A program made the position numbers and the translations under genes. A DNA stretch of 7,944 bases from JAATFY01 sp049276515 (GTDB taxonomy: Bacteria > Pseudomonadota > Alphaproteobacteria > UBA9219). The notes beneath the pieces are model-generated. The model was not told the origin of the DNA and searched no databases. It saw nothing but the letters and a program-made list of their open reading frames with translations. The stretch spans positions 1-7,944 of the forward strand of contig JBASWO010000116.1 of NCBI GenBank assembly GCA_049276515.1, in the 5' to 3' direction. Shown here one piece after another: positions 1-5,253 of this stretch (position 1 is its first letter; each line of letters starts with the position of its first letter).

Positions 1-605
1 GCCATGAAGGCCATCCTGAGATTGAAGGCACCTTAGGTCGCATTCCAGGTGTTGTGCATTTAGTGTCAGAGCCTGAAGATGTTGCTTCAGTCAAAGTCAA
101 AGATCCTGAGATGCTCGCCTACATCACACAGACAACGCTCAGTGTTGATGACACCAAGAGCGTCATCGATGCTTTGAAAGCTCGTTTTCCTAATATTGTT
201 GGTCCAGCTACCAAAGATATTTGCTACGCCACACAGAACCGTCAGGGTGCGGTGCGTGAGCTGGTTAAACATGTTGATGTTGTGCTTGTTATTGGTGCGC
301 ATAACAGCTCGAACTCACGTCGCTTACAGGAATGTGCTGTAGAAGATGGTGTTCCAGCCTATTTGATTGAGGATGCATCACATCTTGATCCTGCATGGGT
401 CAAAGGCAAAGCACGCGTTGGCATTACAGCTGGCGCCTCAGCGCCTGAAGATCTAGTCCAAGGTCTCATTGAACGTTTGAAAGAGATCGAAGCTGTTGAT
501 GTTTCTTTCCTTCCTGGCGTTGAAGAAAATGTCCATTTCCGTCTGCCGCTTGCTTTGACAAAAGCCGAGCCACGCGTGAAATCAGGTGAGAAAGTTAGCG
601 CTTAA
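1..605 (+). CDS. ispH: 4-hydroxy-3-methylbut-2-enyl diphosphate reductase (IspH/LytB), 3' part
   Basis: IspH is the iron-sulfur enzyme of the last MEP-pathway step. It reduces HMBPP to IPP and DMAPP in the cytoplasm. The frame is open from base 3 and runs off the left edge, so about 200 C-terminal residues of a protein usually a little over 300 long are present; the GTG at 54 is internal, not the start. Visible family motifs, in order: HPEIEGT near the left edge (substrate-binding His/Glu region), TQTTLS with the conserved Thr, DICYATQNRQ with an Fe-S cluster Cys (codon 222-224), the diphosphate-binding SSN in GAHNSSNS, and TAGASAPE with the conserved Ser. The N-terminal cluster Cys residues lie outside the window. 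The gene sits just upstream of hpnH on the same strand, which fits isoprenoid supply for hopanoids; ispH is a recurrent member of alphaproteobacterial hpn loci. Identification is firm. Confidence 0.96.
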   Translation, partial: HEGHPEIEGTLGRIPGVVHLVSEPEDVASVKVKDPEMLAYITQTTLSVDDTKSVIDALKARFPNIVGPATKDICYATQNRQGAVRELVKHVDVVLVIGAHNSSNSRRLQECAVEDGVPAYLIEDASHLDPAWVKGKARVGITAGASAPEDLVQGLIERLKEIEAVDVSFLPGVEENVHFRLPLALTKAEPRVKSGEKVSA

Positions 606-640
606 GCATTAAAGAGAATTTATTTTTAAGGGAGATCATT

Positions 641-1021
641 ATGGGTCGTTTTGGACGCAGTGCCTGGGACAGTGATTATAGAAGCAGCCGTGGTTATGGC
701 AGCTACGGTGGTGGTTATGGTAGTTACTCAGACCGCCCCTCACATCGCGATGTCTATTACCGTCCAGAAAGACAGCTCTCCGATGCGGAGCTTGCTGAAA
801 AAGTTTATGATATTGATATGGAATTAAAAGCTGAACGTATAGGCGGTCGCCTTGTCTTCACTGGCGTGGAACTACAAAAACCACGCGATAAAAACAGTCC
901 TTGGGTTTTTCAAGTCGGCTTAGATCGTCACGAAGCCACGGAAGCCACAATTGCAGGCCGTTTTATGACCCTCGGCGTCTACGACGCACCGGGCTTTATG
1001 CGGGCAGCACAGAACAAGTAG
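641..1021 (+). CDS. Gly/Tyr-rich hypothetical protein, probably frameshifted near its 3' end
   Basis: A family I do not recognise; 126 residues as it reads. The start is well supported by AAGGGAG at 628-634, six bases before the ATG. Residues 1-45 are a low-complexity Gly/Tyr/Ser/Arg segment with two GYGSY units. From residue 46 a globular-looking part follows, with a charged helix (LSDAELAEKVYDIDMELKAE) and then likely strands (GGRLVFTGVEL, PWVFQVGLD). No signal peptide or membrane segment is seen. The frame closes at a TAG right after MRAAQNK, but the overlapping frame continues in protein-like sequence to a TAA at 1093-1095 that overlaps the next ATG. I infer that the original protein had about 151 residues and that one base is missing around 989-997. 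It lies 35 bases after ispH and is probably cotranscribed with it. Its role is unknown. Confidence 0.7.
   Translation: MGRFGRSAWDSDYRSSRGYGSYGGGYGSYSDRPSHRDVYYRPERQLSDAELAEKVYDIDMELKAERIGGRLVFTGVELQKPRDKNSPWVFQVGLDRHEATEATIAGRFMTLGVYDAPGFMRAAQNK
692..727 (+). repeat. Imperfect 15-base direct repeat coding GYGSY twice
   Basis: The 15-base units at 692-706 and 713-727 match at 13 of 15 positions, are separated by two GGT codons, and each encode Gly-Tyr-Gly-Ser-Tyr. They form the core of the low-complexity N-terminus of the unknown protein starting at 641. Both differences are silent C/T changes, so the repeat seems to be kept at the protein level. Confidence 0.75.
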
Positions 1022-1095
1022 CCAAACGCATTATTCGTGCAACCACCCCTAAGATGCCCAATGTGGCCCACTATAGAATTGAGCTTAGACAATAA
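991..1095 (+). other. Displaced C-terminal coding segment of the preceding gene (frameshift)
   Basis: Reading from 991 one frame back from the gene that starts at 641 gives 34 codons beginning GLYAGSTEQVAKRII and ending HYRIELRQ, then TAA at 1093-1095. This is ordinary-looking protein sequence, while the same frame before about 985 reads as an Arg/Ser-rich shadow. The upstream gene's own frame ends at 1021. One extra G in the GGG at 991-993 would join GVYDAP to GLYAGSTEQ without a break. The TAA overlaps the ATG at 1095 as TAATG, the same arrangement as at the hpnH end. Explanations: a sequencing or assembly error, a recent inactivating deletion, or less likely a programmed -1 shift, as no canonical slippery heptamer is seen. 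This is inference from reading frames only. Confidence 0.55.
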
Positions 1096-1295
1096 TGTCT
1101 CTTTCAGTAAATCCTTCTATTCTAGCTACTTACGCCGTTGCGCTTTTGCAACGTACGGAAGTTTCAGTACCTTTGGTGCCTGGAATGGCTGGAAGTCCCC
1201 TACAGCCTCGTGGCACAGTCGCTACGCGTCGCAGCCCCACCAATGGCAATCCGGTTGCTAGCGACACTTTAATCGCTGCACAACTCGCACCTTAA
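1095..1295 (+). CDS. Small hypothetical protein (66 residues)
   Basis: I do not recognise this ORF. It fills most of the gap before hpnH. Its ATG overlaps the TAA of the displaced C-terminal segment of the preceding gene (TAATG), which suggests translational coupling; there is no good Shine-Dalgarno sequence of its own. The product starts with a short helical, hydrophobic stretch (ILATYAVALLQ) and continues as a Pro/Gly/Thr-rich segment that looks disordered, ending IAAQLAP. The hydrophobic stretch is too short for a clear membrane segment. The other frames here look less protein-like. It ends 22 bases before hpnH. It is probably a real small gene of the operon, but a chance ORF cannot be excluded. 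Confidence 0.45.
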   Translation: MSLSVNPSILATYAVALLQRTEVSVPLVPGMAGSPLQPRGTVATRRSPTNGNPVASDTLIAAQLAP

Positions 1296-1317
1296 ATTTA
1301 AACAAAGGCCCTAAGCA

Positions 1318-2493
1318 ATGTCCGTACCTATCCGCCAACAGTTCGATGTCGCCCTCTACATCATCAAGCAAAAACTGAAGGGTAATAAGTACTATCCACT
1401 GGTGCTGATGTTGGAGCCTTTGTTCCGTTGCAATCTCGCATGCGCTGGCTGTGGTAAGATCGATTATCCAGATGAAATTCTGAACCAGCGTTTGTCGGTT
1501 CAAGAATGCTTGGATGCAGCCGATGAATGCGGCGCACCTGTCATCTCAATCCCAGGTGGTGAGCCTTTGCTCCACAAAGAAATGCCAGAGATTGTCAAAG
1601 GCCTCATCGCTAAGAAAAAATATGTGACGCTTTGCACCAATGCTCTTCTGCTCGATAAGAAGATGCATCAATACACACCATCACCTTACTTCAACTTCTC
1701 TGTCCATTTGGATGGCGATAAGGGCGATCATGATCGCTCAGTTTGCCAAGATGGTGTTTATGAAAAAGCTGAAGCTGCGATCAAAAAAGCGATTGCTGCT
1801 GGCTTTCGCGTCAACATCAATGCAACTCTGTTTAACAATGCCGTTCCCCAGCGCATGGCCGATTTCTTCGACCATATGATGGATATTGGTTTGAACGCGA
1901 TCACTGTATCACCAGGCTATGCTTATGAGCGTGCACCTGATCAGGAACATTTCCTGACCCGCGAAAAAACCTACAATCTGTTCCGCGATATTTTCCGTAT
2001 GGGCAAAGAACGCGTTGCCGCTGGCAAGACCAAGTGGCGTTTCAGCCAATCAGCCCTTTTCATGGACTTCCTCGCTGGCAATCAATCTTACGAATGCACA
2101 CCATGGGGTTTGCCAACACGTAACGTCTTTGGTTGGCAGAAGCCTTGCTATTTGCTCGGCGAAGGTTTCGTAAAGAGCTACAAGGAACTGATCGAAACTA
2201 CGGAATGGGAAAAATACGGCACCGGCAAATACGAAAAATGCGCCGATTGCATGGTCCATTGCGGTTATGAGCCTACAGCAGCCAATGATGCTTTCGCACG
2301 TCCTTGGAAGGAATTCCTTCTTAAGTTGCGCGGCATCAAGACCGAAGGTGCCTTTGCAAAGCAAATTGACCTCAGCAACCAACGTCCAGCTGAATATGTT
2401 TTCAGCCAGCACGTACAGGAAGCTTTGTCTAAGGTTCATGCTGCTAAGGTTCATCAGGCTGCCGAAAAAGAAACCGTCGACGCCGCTGAATAA
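1318..2493 (+). CDS. hpnH: Radical SAM adenosylhopane synthase HpnH
   Basis: HpnH adds the 5'-deoxyadenosyl radical to the hopene (diploptene) side chain, forming adenosylhopane, the first step towards extended C35 hopanoids. Length, 391 residues, is normal for the family. The radical-SAM [4Fe-4S] motif CX3CX2C is C38-C42-C45 (CNLACAGC), followed by the SAM-binding GGEP at 80-83 and strands of the partial TIM barrel (TLCTNALLL, FNFSVHLDG). The C-terminal part matches the HpnH-type extension, with further cysteines at 260, 277, 308, 311 and 315 (CADCMVHC). The last 25 or so residues are an Ala/Lys/Glu-rich tail. Start: ATG with AAAGG nine bases upstream. Its stop overlaps the next gene's ATG (TAATG), so both are probably translated together. 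The partner enzyme gene hpnG lies in the convergent half of the window. Confidence 0.97.
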   Translation: MSVPIRQQFDVALYIIKQKLKGNKYYPLVLMLEPLFRCNLACAGCGKIDYPDEILNQRLSVQECLDAADECGAPVISIPGGEPLLHKEMPEIVKGLIAKKKYVTLCTNALLLDKKMHQYTPSPYFNFSVHLDGDKGDHDRSVCQDGVYEKAEAAIKKAIAAGFRVNINATLFNNAVPQRMADFFDHMMDIGLNAITVSPGYAYERAPDQEHFLTREKTYNLFRDIFRMGKERVAAGKTKWRFSQSALFMDFLAGNQSYECTPWGLPTRNVFGWQKPCYLLGEGFVKSYKELIETTEWEKYGTGKYEKCADCMVHCGYEPTAANDAFARPWKEFLLKLRGIKTEGAFAKQIDLSNQRPAEYVFSQHVQEALSKVHAAKVHQAAEKETVDAAE

Positions 2494-2885
2494 TGGGGCT
2501 GACGCTTCGTGCACATTCGGGTGATATCAGCATATGCTTGCTGAAGCCTGAAGCGCCTGCACCAGCTGATATTCTATCAAAACCTATGACTTACTTCATG
2601 CGTACGCATGATGAAGTAACGCTTATTTGCCCAACGGCGCTAGCGCCGCGCGATGCAGTCAAAACCGAAGATGGGTGGATGGCCATTGAGTTTTTTGGAC
2701 CTTTTGATTTCGGAGTTACCGGCATCCTTGTGCAGGTTGCCGAGCCTCTAGCTAAAGCAGGCGTGCCCATCGTGGCTTTGTCCACTTTTGGTACCGACTA
2801 TATTTTGATCAAGCATGAAAAGCGTGTTGTGGCGTTTGATACATTACGCAAAGCAGGACACATAATTGATGCAGCCCAAAGCTAA
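2493..2885 (+). CDS. ACT-domain protein (CASTOR/ACT_7-like)
   Basis: A 130-residue cytoplasmic protein with the signature of small bacterial proteins built of paired ACT-like folds, a fold that usually binds amino acids or other small ligands. The diagnostic stretch is FFGPFDFGVTGILVQVAEPL (residues 67-86) followed by LSTFGTDYILIK (96-107) and a C-terminal helix (RVVAFDTLRKAGH). No catalytic domain is attached, so a ligand-sensing or regulatory role is likely; the ligand cannot be read from the sequence. The ATG shares one base with the hpnH stop codon (TAATG), which indicates coupled translation. Its end overlaps the following acetyltransferase gene by 17 bases. Nothing known links this family to hopanoids, so membership of this operon is the only functional hint. 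Confidence 0.85.
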   Translation: MGLTLRAHSGDISICLLKPEAPAPADILSKPMTYFMRTHDEVTLICPTALAPRDAVKTEDGWMAIEFFGPFDFGVTGILVQVAEPLAKAGVPIVALSTFGTDYILIKHEKRVVAFDTLRKAGHIIDAAQS

Positions 2886-3372
2886 AATCGCCAGTAACAG
2901 TGCAAGCTATCGCCTGGCTACACAAAGCGATGTGTCCACCGTTTTGCACTTCATCCGTGGTCTCGCCGATTATGAAAAGCTTGCACATGAAGTTGTTGCC
3001 AGTGAAGAAACCCTCACCAAAACTTTGTTCGGACCTCGCCCCTACGCTGAATGCTTATTGGCTGAGATTGATGGCAAGGCGGCTGGCTTTGCGCTTTTCT
3101 TTCATAATTATTCTACTTTCCTCGCCAAACCTGGGATTTATTTAGAAGATCTCTTCGTTGATCCCGCTTATCGCGGCCAAGGCATTGGTGAAGGATTTTT
3201 CCGAGAACTTTCTAAACTTGCGATTGAACGCGACTGCGGGCGCATTGAATGGTGGGTTTTGAATTGGAATGAACCTGCGATCAATTTCTATAAAAAACTT
3301 GGCGCCAAACCTATGGATGAATGGACGGTTCAGCGTCTTGATCGTAAGGCGATTGAGACTTTAGCGAGCTAA
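2869..3372 (+). CDS. GNAT-family N-acetyltransferase, diamine acetyltransferase (SAT)-like
   Basis: A 167-residue, single-domain GNAT enzyme that moves an acetyl group from acetyl-CoA to an amine. Motif order is typical: an N-terminal strand/helix (YRLATQSDVSTVLHFIRGLA, YEKLAHEV), the core strand YLEDLFVDPAYRGQGIG carrying the acetyl-CoA pyrophosphate loop RGQGIG, then WWVLNWNEPAINFYKKLGA. This combination is that of the spermidine/spermine (SAT1/SAT2-like) group, so a polyamine or similar amine substrate is plausible, but substrate calls within GNAT are unreliable. I chose the ATG at 2869 (AGGA ten bases upstream, inside the ACT gene) over the adjacent TTG at 2866. It overlaps the ACT gene by 17 bases and is the last gene of the rightward operon. 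Its TAA overlaps the stop codon of the opposing 388-residue gene. Confidence 0.88.
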   Translation: MQPKAKIASNSASYRLATQSDVSTVLHFIRGLADYEKLAHEVVASEETLTKTLFGPRPYAECLLAEIDGKAAGFALFFHNYSTFLAKPGIYLEDLFVDPAYRGQGIGEGFFRELSKLAIERDCGRIEWWVLNWNEPAINFYKKLGAKPMDEWTVQRLDRKAIETLAS

Positions 3373-4535
3373 GCTTTGCCAAAAGAGAATGGTTTTGCAG
3401 CTGATCTAGTAGGACCCAATCTCAAAGGCGCACCCAAGCCTGGTAACCCATTCTTAGTTGCAGCTGATAATCCGGCGCCGGCTGAGCTGAATTCAGAGAC
3501 CATACCCTCTTCTCCCAGCAAATCTTTTATAGAACTCACTTTCGTCCCGCGTCGGTCTTGAATGGCCTGAAACGCAGGCAGGCGTCTTAGTGTGTGCGAG
3601 CTAACATCGAGGAGCGGAAGTCCATCTGGATTTCTTCCAAAAATTTTGGCCCACATAGGATCTTCAATTAAGGCCACTATTTTTTTCTTGAGCTCATTAT
3701 ATTTATCGAGAGGTCTAAAACCCACCAAAGCCTGGCTATTGGTCCGGGCCACAAAAAGGCCGTGTGCCGCGCGTCTTTCATGCCATAAAGCGTCAAGAAC
3801 GATGGCCGTTTCTGGATCAGCTAATAAACGTTGAAAGGCTTCAAATATTCGTTCGACACTATTGCTCATCGTCGGAGTTGGAAAATAAGTATTCACAAAA
3901 ATGCGAACCTTATTGACCGGAAAAACAACATCATGAACATGATGTTGCATGCCCTCACGCCGGCGCGTGAAATTGATATTATCGTTTTGATTTGCCTCTG
4001 GTATCGCTTGCGCTGTACAGGCGTATAAGCCGTATTTATCTGGCAATAAAATGGGTAAGCCTTTTGGTGATCTCAATCGCTCCTGCAGGCCTGGCTCTTC
4101 ATGTAAAGCCTCTGAGATAACACAAGACAGTATAGCTAATTTCTTAGCTTGCTCATATTCAAAATCAACGCCGAGATATTCATGACGTCGCCGTGACACA
4201 AGAGAAACATTAACAAAAAGTGGGAAGACATTTTCCTGATAACAGAAAAAGCTTTTATTGGCCGCAAGCCCTACTTGCCCAAATTGCCTGTAATGGGCAT
4301 GAGGTTGATAATAGCCAAATAAAGCCTGGGGACGTTCAGGAGGCACAACACTACTCCAAGCAGCATCATGATGAATGATGTTTGGTACATCGCTGAGACG
4401 TCTTATTATGCGCCGAACTTCATCAAGTTCAGCATGAGAAAATTTTCGTGTTTTTAGAACTTGTGCAAGACGATCAATCTTTTTGTAATGCGCATCGTCA
4501 AGATACTTTTCTATATATTGGCTGTTACGCAACAT
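3369..4535 (-). CDS. Hypothetical protein of unknown family (388 residues)
   Basis: A long, well-formed ORF I cannot assign to a family. The start is supported by GAGG (4543-4546) seven bases before the ATG. There is no signal peptide and no membrane helix. Residues 1-50 are charged and helical (KIDRLAQVLKTR, ELDEVRRIIRRL). A central mixed region (70-300) contains aromatic-rich stretches (ALFGYYQPHAHYRQFGQ, SFFCYQENVFPLFVNV) and a His cluster (H198, H199, H201). A helical region at 226-300 includes RIFEAFQRLLADPETAIVLD. Residues 348-388 are a Gly/Ala/Ser/Pro/Lys tail that looks disordered. No catalytic motif is evident. The gene is last in the leftward shc-hpnG group, 70 bases after hpnG, and its stop overlaps that of the convergent acetyltransferase gene. 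A link to hopanoids is only positional. Confidence 0.8.
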   Translation of the reverse strand: MLRNSQYIEKYLDDAHYKKIDRLAQVLKTRKFSHAELDEVRRIIRRLSDVPNIIHHDAAWSSVVPPERPQALFGYYQPHAHYRQFGQVGLAANKSFFCYQENVFPLFVNVSLVSRRRHEYLGVDFEYEQAKKLAILSCVISEALHEEPGLQERLRSPKGLPILLPDKYGLYACTAQAIPEANQNDNINFTRRREGMQHHVHDVVFPVNKVRIFVNTYFPTPTMSNSVERIFEAFQRLLADPETAIVLDALWHERRAAHGLFVARTNSQALVGFRPLDKYNELKKKIVALIEDPMWAKIFGRNPDGLPLLDVSSHTLRRLPAFQAIQDRRGTKVSSIKDLLGEEGMVSEFSSAGAGLSAATKNGLPGLGAPLRLGPTRSAAKPFSFGKA

Positions 4536-4547
4536 ATATAAACCTCA

Positions 4548-4614
4548 AATCACTGTATCGAAATTGACTTCTATTAAAATTATGGCGGCTCAATTAAATC
4601 AAGCTTTAGTGATT
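4548..4614. repeat. Nested inverted repeats between hpnG and the 388-residue gene
   Basis: Outer arms AATCACT (4548-4554) and AGTGATT (4608-4614) are perfectly complementary over 7 bases. Inner arms AATTGA (4562-4567) and TCAATT (4590-4595) are complementary over 6. The outer arm at 4608-4614 includes the last coding bases of hpnG, and the other arm lies just upstream of the Shine-Dalgarno of the 388-residue gene. There is no T-tract after the stem, so it is not a typical intrinsic terminator. The rest of this 70-base AT-rich gap holds no clear promoter. Short AT-rich arms like these can arise by chance. Confidence 0.35.
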
Positions 4615-5253
4615 ATGCAACGCATCTAAGTTAGCGCGCAATACTTTCAGGGCCTTGCCCGTACCTTTACCAACATGAAAAAGACTTGGAATTTGATGGG
4701 GATAGCGCAAAATGTTTAAAAGCGCTTTGCCCACGCGGATGCTGCCATCTTCAGCAATCGCCGCCATGATGACAGGCGGTACATCCATATCTGAATGATC
4801 ACAAACGACACGAATTACCGAAAGAGGAAGATTAGCTTCTGCTGCAATTTGAGCGGCACATTGGCTTTCCATGTCAACAATGAGGCAACGCGATCTTTCA
4901 TAAAGAGCGCGCTTATCCTTAGCTGTCGGCACTAAAAATTCAGATCCCCAGACACCACCACAATGCGCATGTGGAATTTTTTGTGCCAGATTTGTGACCC
5001 ATTCGGAATCGCACTGCCAGGTACCATCTACGGATGTCACATGTGTACCGATAATGGCTGAGCCAATAGGCAGGCCTGGCTCAAGCCCACCGGCAATACC
5101 AAAACTCATCAGACGCTTAGCGCCTTTTTTTACAAGTTCGCGTGCAAGCCAACGTGCTTTTTGGGGGCGTGCTGCAGCACAGGCAATCTCTGCACCAGTT
5201 ATATTACGAGCGATGACAGCTTCTGATTCAAGACCGCAGATAATACCGAGCAT
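4606..5253 (-). CDS. hpnG: Hopanoid-associated phosphorylase / adenosylhopane nucleosidase HpnG
   Basis: HpnG removes adenine from adenosylhopane, the HpnH product, on the way to ribosylhopane and bacteriohopanetetrol-type hopanoids. It is a 215-residue member of the purine nucleoside phosphorylase (MTAP/PNP) superfamily. Visible motifs (counting from the GTG at 5256): GLESEA near the N-terminus (8-13), the Gly-rich nucleoside/phosphate loop GIAGGLEPGLPIG (53-65), IVDMES (126-131) at the ribose-binding site, and VCDHSD (151-156) with the base-contacting acidic residue region. The start could be the GTG at 5256 (four-base overlap with shc) or the adjoining ATG at 5253 (TGATG, one-base overlap); I prefer ATG. 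No separate Shine-Dalgarno is obvious, so translation is probably coupled to shc. shc followed directly by hpnG is the usual order in hpn clusters. Confidence 0.95.
   Translation of the reverse strand: MLGIICGLESEAVIARNITGAEIACAAARPQKARWLARELVKKGAKRLMSFGIAGGLEPGLPIGSAIIGTHVTSVDGTWQCDSEWVTNLAQKIPHAHCGGVWGSEFLVPTAKDKRALYERSRCLIVDMESQCAAQIAAEANLPLSVIRVVCDHSDMDVPPVIMAAIAEDGSIRVGKALLNILRYPHQIPSLFHVGKGTGKALKVLRANLDALHNH

Noticed and set aside
1037..1261. 74-codon open frame on the plus strand
   Set aside because: Rich in Trp, Ser and Cys with no protein-like pattern; the overlapping frame from 1095 with its TAATG start is the better candidate.
2050..2514. 154-codon open frame on the minus strand
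   Set aside because: Antisense to the 3' part of hpnH; the composition reflects the complement of hpnH codons.
3362..3372. Short dyad TTAGC-GA-GCTAA at the convergent stops as a bidirectional terminator
   Set aside because: The loop is only two bases and there is no T-run on either strand, so it does not meet the pattern of an intrinsic terminator.
3474..3483. GC-rich palindrome (CCGGCGCCGG)
   Set aside because: It lies inside the coding tail of the 388-residue protein, in Ala/Gly/Pro codons, and has no T-run after it, so it is not treated as a terminator.
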